64,000 nucleotides of DNA, taken from Trichopria drosophilae (Eukaryota; Arthropoda; Insecta; Hymenoptera; Diapriidae). The stretch spans positions 41,762,501 through 41,826,500 of the forward strand of contig CM059587.1 of the NCBI GenBank assembly GCA_030407085.1. Reading direction: 5' to 3'. A program made the position numbers and the translations under genes. Positions 36,171 through 47,990 of the stretch are shown piece by piece; position 1 is the stretch's first letter; each line of letters begins with the position of its first letter. The notes below the pieces were generated by a model that saw only the letters and a list, made by a program, of their open reading frames with translations, searched no databases and was not told where the DNA came from.

Positions 36171-38100
36171 TTACAAGACAACATACTTTAAACTCCAAGA
36201 ATGAAAGAACAAACGCGATATTGTACTCCGACCTAGTTATGCGAATTATTTTTTTGCAAATCAATCACAACTTGTTCATTCTTATTCATTTTTCTATGAA
36301 AGTAAGTGCGGACCGAGCCAAAGGCGAAAACAGTATTTTATATTGCAATATAGAGTCGATTGGGTAAAATCAAAATCGAATTCTTACACATGAATATCGA
36401 ACGATATTTTTTGTGTCGCGGTCGTCACACGTATGCCATCGTATGTGACCCATAAAAATGGCGCACGAATTTTACGCATATTATCATCAAACTTTTCTGA
36501 GTGCGCTATTAAAAGCATGATTTTCCAGCGACCGTCCAGTGATCGTCAAATTGAATTCACGTTACATCAGAAACATTACGGTGGTTGCCATGTTTATTTT
36601 ATAAGTATATTTGCATGCATCGCTATGCGAAGCTGTAAAAAATTTTCTCCGCTTACATAGGTCCACTTCTGGACCTCCACATAATTCATCGGGATTCGGT
36701 CTGATTTATTTTTTGCATGTAAATAACAAATATTACATAAATAAATGACAATATTGATGGATATTAAATGCTGGGTTGAATTGTTATATTAATTCTTTTC
36801 GAATCCAAATATATTTAACATTATACGAACAAATAATAAAACAAGTGTAAAATGTTTGATATTTGTTATTTATATCTCGAAAAAGTGACTTGAAAACGAG
36901 AAAAGTGAAGTGAGACGAACCGTTTTTCAAAATTTCAGTGGAAAATTCTTTCTTATCTGTTTCAGCAAACTAGAATTTTTCTTTCAAAGATGAGTTTTTT
37001 TCAATATAAACCAATCTTTTCCTGAAACCATTCTAAATTGGACTGGAGAAATGATTTACTATCCGAGAATCGGCTTAACGATGTATTGCGCGATTTCAAG
37101 TCCGTAGAAACCAAGTAAGTAAAGAGTCGGTCGTAACGCCAAGTAATTCAATTTTTCAATCCTTCTAATCTGCCTGATGCTCCATCAAAGAGAAGCGCAA
37201 CTTGAGTCCAGATTTCCTCGCACGATACGCGAATGTACACGAATAACCCATGTGTCGTAAGTTCAAGCAAAGGTGCCTTCTATATTAAGTTGCGTGTTTC
37301 TTGTTACGCTCAACAAACCCGATGCGCTGCTTCCACGCCTCGCAGATTTATCTCTATAGCATTCCGCTATGCGTCGCGGCATTGTCATTCCTTTGAAGTT
37401 TACATTTCTTTCTCAAATTAATTTTTAGAACAATTGAAAGCCATGGCAGAAATAATGGATAGTACAGACGAGGGGCTGGTCTTTTTCCAATTTCTGACAA
37501 TGTAATAGTCGACAAATAATACAAATCAATCATTTACCAATAGTGTAAAAAATAATGGTCATTTTATCTGATTTCGAAACATATCTGTACTGACATCTTC
37601 CAAAAATTGAGGAGAATTCTTTCCTAATCCGAAAAAATAGTACATTATGTGCCAAGGGCGTAATTATCGATCTTCGACGAATGTGAAGTTTGTCGCCCGA
37701 GCGAAGTAAGGGTAACAATCGCACTCGTCGGAGAGCGATATTTCACCCGTGACCAATAATGTAGTTTTTGATCCGATTGTCGTAGGACTTGATAATTGGT
37801 TTCGCTCTACGCCGAAAAATCGAGGTCTACGGCCGGATGGTCAAAAATATAATTCTTATACGAGAAATCGATCAAATATAGAAAAGAGGAGTTTCTTCAA
37901 AGAGCGCTAGGTGGCGGCCCAATATGAAAGTGGAATCGCTCTACATTTTATGCGTTACGCGCCGTTAACTGTGGTCAAAGGTAAAGGAAAATCACGGACA
38001 AGGAATATTAACGATTTTTATCTTTTTCTTTACAATAATCGATGCTCTCGTCTATATTTTTCTCTTTAGAATTACATGTTAAGCAATTATATTTTCCATA
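36171..38100. other. TTACGC-family copy, then GC-balanced unique sequence
   Basis: 36350-36480 carries ATCGAATTCTTACACATG, CGAACGATATTTTT and a block (GTGACCCATAAAAATGGCGC) whose complement resembles 510-590. 37040-37400 is non-repetitive with balanced composition; frames there (for example 62 codons at 37233) have no known domain. Near 37655, ACATTATGTGCCAAGGGCGT matches the end of the AATAGTA foldback family. Confidence 0.4.
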
Positions 38101-38109
38101 CTAGGAGCA

Positions 38110-38480
38110 CAAAATTCTATTTTGGTCTCTACGTTACGGGAGCAAAGTAGCACTTTCTGTCCCTACCTATGTAGAAAATGTAACGCTAGTCTAGTCAGAA
38201 TCCGGCCAGCCTTCCCTATATGTCTGACTAGGAAATCACAGGAATTGTAACGCTCTGCCGACAGGATTCTGACCAGGATAATCCTACAAGATTCCGATCA
38301 GAATCTTGCTTTTCCGACCAAGTCCCGATCGGATTCCTGCTTTGTCCGACTATGCACTTACTATAAATTTAATGAACCTAACCTAAATATACCTCGGTAA
38401 ATTCAGTCAGAATCTTATCAGATTCTGATTAAAATCCCTAAGTAGGATAAATGTGGCCAGATTCTGGTCAGAATTATGGA
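38110..38480. repeat. Cluster of AGAATC/GATTCTG repeats
   Basis: Short related words recur in both orientations: AGTCAGAATCCGGCCAGC, GATTCTGACCAGGA, GATTCCGATCAGAATC, GATCGGATTCCTG and CAGATTCTGGTCAGAAT. This looks like a decayed MITE cluster or a scrambled minisatellite. AACCTAACCTAA occurs at 38375. Confidence 0.5.
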
Positions 38481-38699
38481 AAATCTGAAAAAATTTCCAC
38501 ACGGATAGGGACCAAAATATTGTTTGGATCCCGATATTGCAAAATAGCACATTCTTGTATCGGCCAATAGTATGTAAAATGCGGGAGAATAGGTCTTTGT
38601 CGCCGTGTCCGTGTTTGTCATCCGAACAAAGCAATATAGAGGGCAAAATAATATTTTAAGCTCTGTGTATGAGAAACTTGGGTACATTTATTTGGTTCC

Positions 38700-38743
<44 letters not shown>

Positions 38744-39080
38744 GGAAAGAAAGTGCTGTTTTGCTCCCGGGATATAGGGAACAAAATAGCATTTTACGCT
38801 CAGAATGTGATAAAATAGTATGTGCAACAAGGAAAAATAGGTGTTTGACGACTAATGCGAATTGCCGCCTTACCTTCTCTCGAGTGTCAAACTCGCAGTG
38901 GTCTGCAAACAACTATTTTTCTCCCTAGTTGCACAATGTACTATTACACTACAGTGATATTGACTAGATTTAAAGCCGAAAATGGGTCAGAAATACAACA
39001 AATTATTTAAATAAGCTGAAGGTTATTGCATCAATTAGTATAAACGATGTATATTTCTAAGCGTTATTGTCGAAGAACTA
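38481..39080. repeat. Degenerate repeats with GGGACAAAATAGCA-type units and a GA/G microsatellite
   Basis: Units resembling 'ggga(c)aaaatagcattttacgctc' occur near 38510, 38630 and 38775, with an earlier related one near 38130. They are separated by unrelated sequence. The microsatellite at 38704-38745 lies between them. ORF-like stretches here are repeat by-products. Confidence 0.4.
38704..38745. repeat. (GA)n followed by a G-run
   Basis: About 14 GA units run directly into 13 G residues. Confidence 0.9.
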
Positions 39081-39945
39081 TTTATAGAATAGTATATTAT
39101 GTAACAAGGGCGCAGTTACTGATATTCGACGCACGACGAGTTTTCCTTATATTGTTATCAATAGGTCTAAAACTGTTTCTGTTGTTTAACATTTGTGTTG
39201 CATCAACTACAAACTGTAAAACAATACTCCGATTAAAAAATATATGTCTTTAAAAGATCTTTAAAAGATCTCAGATGTCTCGCTTATGAGATGCAATGAG
39301 ACACAAGGGAGATGAAGCCTGCTAGCAGCACTAGGATCTTTGGAAGAAACCAGAAAGAAGTCGGAGAGACGAAAAAAAGATTTCGCAGGACGTTTCAGAG
39401 ATAAAAGAGAGATATTTAAAATAAATAAAATAAAACATCTACGTGCTCTTTAAGCATGTTTTTTAAGCGTTAATTTATTTATTTCTCGTGTGCATTAATT
39501 TTTTTTTCAGGATTCCCAGAAAAAATGAATAGATCGAGAAGCCAGTAGATGAGGTAGGTTAGAATCTTCAAATTGGAGGTCTATACTGCATTAATTTCGT
39601 CGGTCGTTGTTTGTGCTTTCTCCGGTGACTGTTGATGTAATAAGAAATTTCGATGCTGGGAGTTTTTCAACCATTTTGTTCTGTTCCACCTTTTATAAAT
39701 GATATAATGTTTCCTCTCTTTCCACTCCAACGTCTCGGTTCATCTCTCCGAGTTCACTAAATTATCTATCGATAAATTTCAAAAATCTTGCAAACATCTC
39801 TCTTTTATTGCTGAACTAGGCTACGAATGGAATGATTCGTCTCTCATACGTCCCGTTCCCGCTCATAATCGAGATGTCTGCGAGACTGACCAATGTAAGA
39901 TCTCTCAAAGATCTTGCAGAGATAATTTTTTTTACTAAATGTTAC
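39081..39945. repeat. Possible GA-rich inverted-repeat element
   Basis: At 39090 TATTATGTAACAAGGGCGCA matches the end of the AATAGTA foldback family. From 39250, AAGATCTTTAAAAGATCTCA with GATGTCTCGCTTATGAGATG has a rough complement at 39860-39925 (TAATCGAGATGTCTGCGAGA, AAGATCTCTCAAAGATCTTG). Ends are not exact. Confidence 0.35.
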
Positions 39946-41470
39946 ATACAAATGTTCTTCCTGGTTATATAGTATTATCTAGTATTTCTGTATCAAATAT
40001 ATTATTTTTAAAAATTGCTGAACGGGGGAACATATTTTGTTATAAAAATGTTACATTCAATTGTTATATACTGGTTACATAATGTTCATGACATATCACA
40101 TATACATCATTTTTAAACATCACATATTGAAATGCAGAGAGATACCACCACTCTTTACACAATTGTAACAATTCTACTTGATACCCAGTGACATACATGT
40201 AAATACTCCGTAATGGTAATGTATTACCTTTACTGTTACATATAGAGTGTATGCATATAATGTTTTATAAATAATATGTAACAGTCTTTATGTAGCAATG
40301 ATAATGGCGTCACGTGATATGATGACCATGGTGATGGAATATCTCTTGTTTTTTATACTTTAGGGGATTATTTTCACTTTACGCCCTTGCATACCATACT
40401 TGCACACTTTACGTATTCTATACTTAAAAGTTCACCCGCTGTAAAGGCATCAGAAATACTAGACGGCTTGACGCCTTGCAACTGTACGCACACAGTTACG
40501 CAAATATATTTATTCCGTAATTAAACAGATTGTACTACATTGAAATTGAATTGAAAAACGAGTTACCGATTTCAGAAGAAAACATTTTTTGCAAAAATTA
40601 CATCTAATTTGATCACTACCATCATTCTCAATATCATAGTTATAATTGGTAATAATAACAATGTGTTTCTTCTTATGCTTCCAGCCATGTAACAAGTATT
40701 GGAGTATATCAGCTGCCGAAGGGGTTGTCTGAGATTGTTGTTTCAGTATTGAGGAATTATCTATGTTTTCCAACTCTTAATCTACCGATTAAATCGTATC
40801 TAACTTGTAACATAATAAATAAAAAGAAAATAGGGTACTTTAAATGCCATCTTTCTCCCCATTGATAACAATCCAACTGTAACTAATATTCTTCTTTGTT
40901 TAAGGAAGTTTCCACAATAATTATTATAACCCGAAAAAAATGAAATGTATACAATTATATGCAAAAATATAATTTGATTAATTTGAAAATTCAATATAGT
41001 TCGCATACAACGGTATACGATGTATAATTTAATAATCAATTATATCAACTGGTATTTACTTCATTACATAGAATTGTATATATTCAAAAACAAATTGACC
41101 AATTCAATCAAATACTTGATTGTTAGATTAGTTTGCATGAGTAATGAAAACATGTATATTTATGGTTAGCTTTACAAAATATTTTACCAAATTGACTAAA
41201 TATTTTATCAATATCTTTTGTACGTATATTGAAAGTACTCGTATATTTGATTAAATATACTAAACATTTTATCAGCTTTACTAAATATTTGAATAATATA
41301 CCCAGTCCGTGAGTGTTGTGAAGTGTCCATTTTATTAACTTGACTAAACACGGCGTTAATAAAGTACAATGGATATTTTCAGTGAAACAGGTAGTCTCAA
41401 CAAAAAACACTTTATCTACTTAGAAAGGATGTCTAATCTCTTTAATGCGACTTGCTTATCTTTGAATATG
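39946..41470. other. AT-rich stretch, nothing recognised
   Basis: A TTACGC-family fragment lies at about 40375-40510 (TTTACGCCCTTGCATACC, ACTTTACGTATTC). Repeated TTGACTAAATATTTTATC-like words lie at 41170-41300. The frames of 79-95 codons here are AT-driven. Confidence 0.4.
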
Positions 41471-41479
41471 AAATTTTGT

Positions 41480-42020
41480 ATGTCCTGTTTTGTGGAGAAT
41501 TTGATGCTCCATCTTTTTTGCTGGAAACATTTTTGTTGCTATTTGTATTTTTGATCATAACTATAGTCTATTCCAAGAAGGCAAGTTTTTTTATAAAATT
41601 TGTGTATTTACTCACATTCGTTCCGTCAATGATATTAAATAAATAAATAATAATAAAGTAAGAACTGAAAAGCTGTAACGTCAATTTGATTATTTTTATG
41701 TGCATTCATCTACCGCATTGCTGTTGACTTTACGAAGAAAATGCAAATGATTTTTTATTAGAAAAATTAATGGTTTACCCTTTTTTGTTTGAAACATTTT
41801 TTAATGTGATTTATATTTTTGAAAACAAATCTAAAAACCTGATTCTATATCATATTTATTTATCGTTTATGGAAATACCGTTGATTTTATGAAAAAAGTT
41901 TATACAACCTTTTGTGTAGGGAATTTTGTAGTTTATCTTTTTTGTTGGAAACATTTTTTTGAGTGATTTGTATTTTTGATCAGAAACGCAAGAAACTTAT
42001 TTTTTTTTTATGCTCTCATA
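41480..42020. repeat. Three diverged copies of a TTTTTTG-GAAACATTTTT unit
   Basis: Similar blocks occur at about 41508, 41774 and 41932: a 'cttttttg(t)tggaaacattttt' segment, then 'gatttgtatttttgatca'. The spacing is irregular. A fourth relative lies near 55395-55445. The family is unknown. Confidence 0.45.
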
Positions 42021-43285
42021 ATCTAGTATGAATCCACTCCAAAAACTAACTAGAGCTAAGTTAAGCCATGCCAAATTAAAAAAGCGGTTGAACTTTAAAA
42101 TTGGTCTTTCGTGAGATATCGCAAAAGATCGCGAACAAATATTTTCTTATATCAGTTTTTACTTTTGTATGGGCTAAAACGTCAACATTAAGTAGTTTTT
42201 TTTCCGAGATGACCAAATTCAATACTTCGTCCAGACCTTTGATCTGTCGAAGTAATATGCATACTAAAAATTATATGAAACATGGTATTTTGTTTAACAA
42301 TCCTGAAAACGGCAACCAACAAAATTGTTTGCCTCTTAATTTAGAAACCTCTTTCAAGTAAATTAATTATTTTTAATTACGAACCAAAATACTCATTTTA
42401 TAGAAATATCGTTTATTCATATCAACGTTTTTTACGAAAAGATTAAAGTCTGAGATGTGTTTTCATTACATACAGTATCTATATCCACGCACAAAACAAC
42501 CCTCACAAATTCAATCGCTTCCATTTTCTTATTTATTTTTTTTATACCGTCTTATATGCCGTTATCTTCTTTTTCTTTCCCCTCGATTCGCTCAGAGTAG
42601 CCAATTTCTCCTGCATGACGCCCACCACACGCATCAAAGCAAGAGTCTTGTCGACGTCGGATTTAAACTCCACCTAACGCTTGATGCAATTTAATATGGA
42701 AATGGCGAAAATTAGGATTATACTTACGAAAATCTCACATACTATACATTTATTGAATCTTTTGTTCTTTGGATGATATTAATACAATATAATTATGACC
42801 GTCATCACCGGAAATGTGTTGATGTTGAATAAGTTCGTGACAATCTAAATACAAATTCATACTCCAAGCTTTTTTCGAAAAACCCTGATCGGGTTTCATT
42901 TATTCGGGACCTGACCAGATCTATGTCCCCTGGCGGGAATATATCATCCCGACAATGTACAGCTTATATTCCCTGGTAAAAATCAATACCAAATTTATAT
43001 ATAATTGTAAAGCAATTTTTTGTATATAAATGTTGTTAAAAAAAAAATATTATATTGAAAAAATATTACTAATATTTAACAGTGCTCATATCAATCATCT
43101 TACTACATATAACATTTTTTGATAATTCGTTTTCATTATACAGAGTGTCCAAGAACTAACCAACATTATTTCAGAAGGTGATTCTCCATGAGATTTTAAA
43201 CCGAAAAATTCAATACAATAATTCGATCTGAGGATCAGAATTTGAGTGACAACCCATTGAATTGTAAAAGAAATATAAAAATACT
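42021..43285. other. AT-rich stretch, nothing recognised
   Basis: Frames of 79-86 codons at 42101 and 42455 show no domain. A more complex patch lies at 42580-42680. No transposon ends were found. Confidence 0.4.
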
Positions 43286-43510
43286 TTTTTTCTTCACACC
43301 GGGAGGAAAGCAGCAACTTTCCTCCCGCAAGCGGAAGGAAAGATGCCGCTTATCCTCCCGGCCATAAAGAAAAATCGTATACTTCCCTCGGGAAGTAAAA
43401 AAAAATGCCTCAGACTGCCTGTTTCTCACCCTCGGCTTCGCCTCGGGTAAAAATTACACGCAGTCTGAGGCATTCTTTATTTTACCTCCCTCGTTGAGTA
43501 ATATACTATT
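43286..43510. mobile_element. CpG-rich foldback repeat with AATAGTA-type end
   Basis: It starts CTTCACACCGGGAGGAAAGC, a relative of 49347. It contains a 15-bp perfect inverted pair (AATGCCTCAGACTGC at 43404-43418, complement at 43460-43474) and a smaller hairpin, CTTCCC/GGGAAG, at 43382. It ends ACCTCCCTCGTTGAGTAATA, then TACTATT, the same terminus as at 49391-49456. It is non-coding. Confidence 0.5.
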
Positions 43511-43780
43511 AAGCCCTCATTTGCGGGCGTAAAATGCATATTTCCCGCCACCTGGAGTATAAAATAAATTTTACGCCCACTGAGGCGTGAAATTGGCATT
43601 TTAGGCCCGCAAATCGAGGCGTTAAAACATTTTATGCCTACTGCAACAAAAAACAATGTTTGAATCTCAGACGTAGAATTTTCACCCTCATGAAGTTCGA
43701 GCCGGCTTCGCCGTACCTCGGGTTCCGTCGTCGAGGCGTAAAACTCTATTTTACGCACTTGATGCAAAAATAACTATTTA
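43500..43780. repeat. TTTTACGCC / GGGCGTAAAA repeat cluster
   Basis: GCGGGCGTAAAATGC, TTTTACGCCCACTGAGGCGT, TTTAGGCCCGCAAATCGAGG and AGGCGTAAAACTCTATTTTA recur in both orientations. It resembles 52380-52450 and, more loosely, 1-600. Confidence 0.55.
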
Positions 43781-43819
43781 TTTATAGTAGGCGTATGATG
43801 AATTACGGCGTATCTCCTG

Positions 43820-44470
43820 TACTTTTGCTAATTTAATACAATAATATAGCACTGGAAATCACTACTATATACCAGTACTGACCTATTTGGACTGTCAGTA
43901 ATAATCCAATACTGAAAATAGTACTGGTAAGTATTGCGAAAGCACTGCCGTATTCGGACAGTCAGTAATAATCCAATACTGAAAATAGTACTGGTAAGTA
44001 TTGCGAAAGCACTGCCGTATTCGGACAGTCAGAAGTTATTTGTTTTAGATGGCATCACTGGTCATCGCTATTGAGTCATTACTGATTCGCTCCGCCAGTC
44101 AGCACCAATTTAATATCGAATGGAGTACTGGCAGTCTGTACTGGGTCGGTATTGATATACTCTGGCGGTCAGACGTTATTTCTTAATGATACCAGTAGTT
44201 GCAGTCAATATATTGTGTCAGTACTGATTTACTTCGTTAGTGCAGATACCTATAGGTAAAAATAAAGATAAAATATATCGATAGGGAACAGTCGTTGCTC
44301 TTTGGTGTACTGTGTAAGCGGTATTGTTGACAGTACTAATTTATTTTTGTGAATACCAGTACTGGATCAACTGTTCGCCCGTGTTTTTACAGTACTGACT
44401 AATTCCCGTTAATCCATAGTGATCGCCAGTGGTGGTTAGGATCTTGCCGAGATTTTATTCCGCCCATTTA
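43820..44470. mobile_element. CAGTACTG-rich element, copy B
   Basis: Colinear with copy A at 35192-36170: AGCACTGGAAATCACTACTA, GTCAGAAGTTATTTGTTTTA, GGCATCACTGGTCATCG, TTCCCGTTAATCCAT and ATCTTGCCGAGATTTTATTC. It contains a perfect tandem duplication (43894-44027). It is non-coding. Confidence 0.55.
43894..44027. repeat. Perfect 67-bp tandem duplication
   Basis: Two identical 67-base units start at 43894 and 43961, each opening GTCAGTAATAATCCAATACT and ending TATTCGGACA. A third start (GTCAG) follows at 44028. Complete identity within a diverged element suggests recent duplication or a copying error. Confidence 0.9.
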
Positions 44471-45430
44471 TACTCGGAAAAGGACATAGTCATGAACAAA
44501 AATTTGGATACGTTTACTGCACGCCATTAACAGTTCTCGTAGAACATCAGGTATTTTCGATTGATGTATTATTTGCATGCAAAGACTATCTCACCGTAAA
44601 ACAGATGCGTTCAAATTGAACTACGTTAACTAACTCATAGATGACGCACAAAACCCCATATGGTCTCTTTACAAGTTGCTCTAGTAATTCGTTTCCATAA
44701 AAAAAATCGTTTCAGAGCTCTAAATGGAGCAAAGTAAGTAAATATTTGAAAATTGATATGTGAAGGGAAAATTAATTTGTGCTTTATTATTACTGAGCAA
44801 AGGTTGAATGATAAAAAGAATCAAATATTTCTAGGTGCATAATATTTCTATCCCAGTTCTTAATAAAAATATATGGGCGAATTTCAAGAAACTGATATTT
44901 TTAGTGATAATTTGGCGCATTCCCAGATTAAGTATAAAATCTATATTTTTCCATTTTGTGGTTACATATAATATGTGTAAGGTGTGCGTAGCGTAAAACA
45001 ACTACAAGTGAATTATTTATAGAGTTATATTGGAAATAAACATTTTTTAATATGTCAGTATACGGATCGTGGTTCGCTGGTACTGAGATTCAATGACTTA
45101 AACAAATACAACATCAACCGTTTATGTTCATTATCAGAAAAGTAGACAGACTAAAAAATATAAACTTAAATTAGTATTAACTACAAATATACCTAATAAA
45201 TTATATAATCGATAATAACCATGATACTTGTTTGCTTGTATAGCAAATGGAAAAACTAAGGCAATTTAAATAGTTGGTAAAATTGTCTATCTTGTCACTT
45301 ACTTCACGCTACAAAAAAAGTTAAAATATCCATTAAGGCGTTAAATATTTTTTCTACCGGTGAGATAAAAGTTGCGGACCAGAATATTAATATGGTTGGC
45401 TGCGTGGTCTACTGTCCAATACCTCCTAAG
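44471..45430. other. AT-rich stretch, nothing recognised
   Basis: No open frame or repeat could be supported. Confidence 0.45.
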
Positions 45431-45439
45431 AATATAAAA

Positions 45440-46030
45440 GACATAACTCCCAGAGACTTGCCAGAAAGATACCATTGGAGGGGGAAAAAGATGAAAAATA
45501 TACATAAACTGCATAAAAGTTCCAATTATGGTTAGGCCACTCATTTTTTTTCAAAAAGTGACTAATGATAGCGACAAATAACCTCAAATATTTTCATAAT
45601 TTTTTAATCACATGAATGCACCGTTGGAGGGGTTAAAAAAAGAAAAATGGCAATTTATGTGAATTTTTCATCTTTTACCCTCTCCAATGGAACCGTTCTG
45701 CGATTAAAAAATGTTGAAAATATTTGAGATTATTATTATCATCATTGGTATGATTATTAGAAAAAAAAAAAAGAGCGACCTAAGTATAATTGCAAATTTT
45801 ATGGCAGTTTATGTGTATTTTTCATCTTTTACTCCTCCTCCGGTACCTTCCTGCTATTAAACAATTTTGAAAATAATCGAGGTTATTTATTGACATCATT
45901 AGTGACTTTTTGAAGAAAAAAAACGAGTTGCCTAACCGCAATTGCAAGGTTTATGGCGATTTATGTCTACTTTTCATATTTTATCCACTCCACCCAGATT
46001 CCTCGTGTTCGAAACAATTTTTTTTGTCAT
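45440..46030. repeat. About 153-bp tandem repeat with an inverted first unit
   Basis: Direct units begin at about 45648, 45802 and 45954 (TGGCAATTTATGTG, TGGCAGTTTATGTG, TGGCGATTTATGTC), each followed by 'tttttcat(c/a)ttttA'. Between units lies a 'gtgactttttgaa...aaaacgagttgcctaa' segment. To their left, 45455-45545 is the reverse complement of the same unit, so the block starts with a palindrome centred near 45570. Units are diverged. A 67-codon minus frame at 45341 is not supported as a gene. Confidence 0.6.
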
Positions 46031-47090
46031 TAATAAGGTTCATATATGACAAGAATTGAAAAAAATTGTATTTCGTTGGACTCCAACGTTTCAAACATCT
46101 TGATATTTGGCGTCTTTTTCCGCCTTTTTCTCGTCATACATTTCGAATTTAGTGCAATATACTATTTTCTGTTTGCACTTTCAGTTAAAGAGACTCAAAC
46201 TTTGGAAGAATAATGATATTTTGTGAATCTACATACTGTTTATAATTGTTTCAAATAAGCATATCCATATCTTTGTGAATCTAATTCGTTAGCGGGAAAA
46301 TGTGGTAATAGACGTTTGCTAAAAGTTTATATGAGTTGTTTGAAAAACCGAAATTATAGAGACACAATTTCATTTACAAAAATTTACCATATGGGGTCGA
46401 ATATGGCGCTCGTAATTATAAAATAAAATAACTATTTCATAACAACTGAGCTGAAATCATCTTGCAGGAATATGTTTTCTTCGTTGTTATAACAAATATC
46501 GTTCAATATAAGGGGGTACGTGTGTTTTCCGCCTATGTCATTACCGAGGCATGCTTGTGAGAAAACATTATGATGGAATTTGCTGAAATCCCAAGTGGTG
46601 ATGAAAGTGAAGACAGTGAATGTGATATTGACTTTGAATTTGGAAAAGTTGATGCGTATTCAGCAAGCCCAGAAACCTACGCGTAACTAGTTTTGTCAGT
46701 GTTCACTAACTATTTTAATTTTCCATCCACCATATTGGATCTTCCATTTTGAATCATGGGAATCAGACACCAGATTTATATTTAGCGACCTCAAAAACAC
46801 CGAGTAGCGATTTTTATAAAAATTCGCTGACGTTTTCAATTTTTGATTCGCCATTTTGGATTTTGACAATCTGATGCCAGATTCGTATTCAGTGACCTTA
46901 AAAACTATAAATCACATATCGTTTGTAAATATGTACCTAATGTCTACATTGCGTGACTGATAAACTCGCATATAATCACCTTCTTCAAAACCTCTCTTTC
47001 CCAAAAAATTACTAAGCCTGACATCTCTTTTCGGACAATATCTTGTAGAAACTAAGTTCATTGATCAATAAACTTAACTCCAAACTACTG
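46031..47090. other. AT-rich stretch with inverted GGCGGATCC-family copies at 46720-46920
   Basis: CACCATATTGGATCTTCCAT near 46730 and TTCGCCATTTTGGATTTTGA near 46849, with 'agattcgtattcagtgacct' spacers, are minus-strand members of the dispersed repeat. Nothing else is recognised. Confidence 0.5.
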
Positions 47091-47098
47091 CGGTCGTT

Positions 47099-47990
47099 GT
47101 GATTACGAAGGAGATGTGCTTGAGAATTATCAAGTGCTGTTTACCTGAGATTCTTCATGTTATTAATTTTATTACCATTAATGGAGAGTTTCCAGATTCC
47201 TGGAAAATTGTTTCCATCCGCCCTTTTTTTCGAAAATCCTTGAAGAAATCTGCTATCAGCAAATTCTTGAGTATTGTAACAATCGGAATCTGCTTCCGTC
47301 TGTTCAATCAGGCTTTAGGCGATTTCATAGTTGTAAAACAGGACTCTTAGATATCTCCTAAAGTATCTTATTTAACTGAGATAAACATCGGTTAAGTATA
47401 ATTGGTCTGCTAGATTTTCTTCGATATTCTTAACTACGAATTACTGATCGCGAAACTTTCATATTATGGCTTCTCTGCATAATCATGTAACTTAATGTAT
47501 TCTTATTGGCTCAATAGAATATGTTTCAATGAGCTCAGATGGATTTAATATTACTTCCAGTCTGACATTTTTTACCTGCGGAGTCCCGCAAGGAGCTAAA
47601 TTTACTTCCTTTTTATTTATAACCTTCACAGTAGATATCTATGAGTACTACAGCGATGTTAATATCAAAATACATGGGACCTTCCATGCCAAGCGGGCCA
47701 GTTTCTTTAACAAAATTTTAAATTTCAATTTTACGTATATGTGCTTCAAGACACTTGGATATGTAACAACTTTGACCAATAAAATTATAAAATTTATTAT
47801 GTTTAATAATTTTAGAGCATATTTTAGATTTCTTATATTAAAGTTCTGTATTGATTATCTTTATTTTTACGGAGAAGAAAATAAGTTAGAAAAAATATTA
47901 TGCAACATGATTTTTCTGGATTTCTGGATGATCTTTCGAGTAAAAATATTAATTTCCAAAAATATAAATAAAATGGAGGTGAAAGATGTA
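47099..47990 (+). pseudogene. Decayed LINE reverse transcriptase (Jockey/CR1-like)
   Basis: Three pieces in different frames follow the order of a LINE reverse transcriptase. The first, 47099-47235, has EILHVINFITINGEFPDSWK, the usual start of the RT core. The second, about 47262-47350, has ILEYCNNRNLLPSVQSGFRR followed by HSCKTGLL, the Q-x-GFR-x-HS motif. The third, 47566-47690, has CGVPQGAKFTSFLFITFTVD, the PQG motif. The YADD box that should follow is gone. From 47740 a thumb-like segment continues (FKTLGYVTTLTNKI, later NKLEKILCNMIFLDFW). Frameshifts and stops lie between the pieces, so it is inactive. I see no endonuclease domain to the left, suggesting 5' truncation. Jockey-like is my reading of the motifs; CR1-like is possible. 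Confidence 0.7.

Noticed and set aside
38605..38928. 107-codon frame and its minus-strand partners
   Set aside because: Created by the GA/G microsatellite, giving RERERE or SLSLSL runs.
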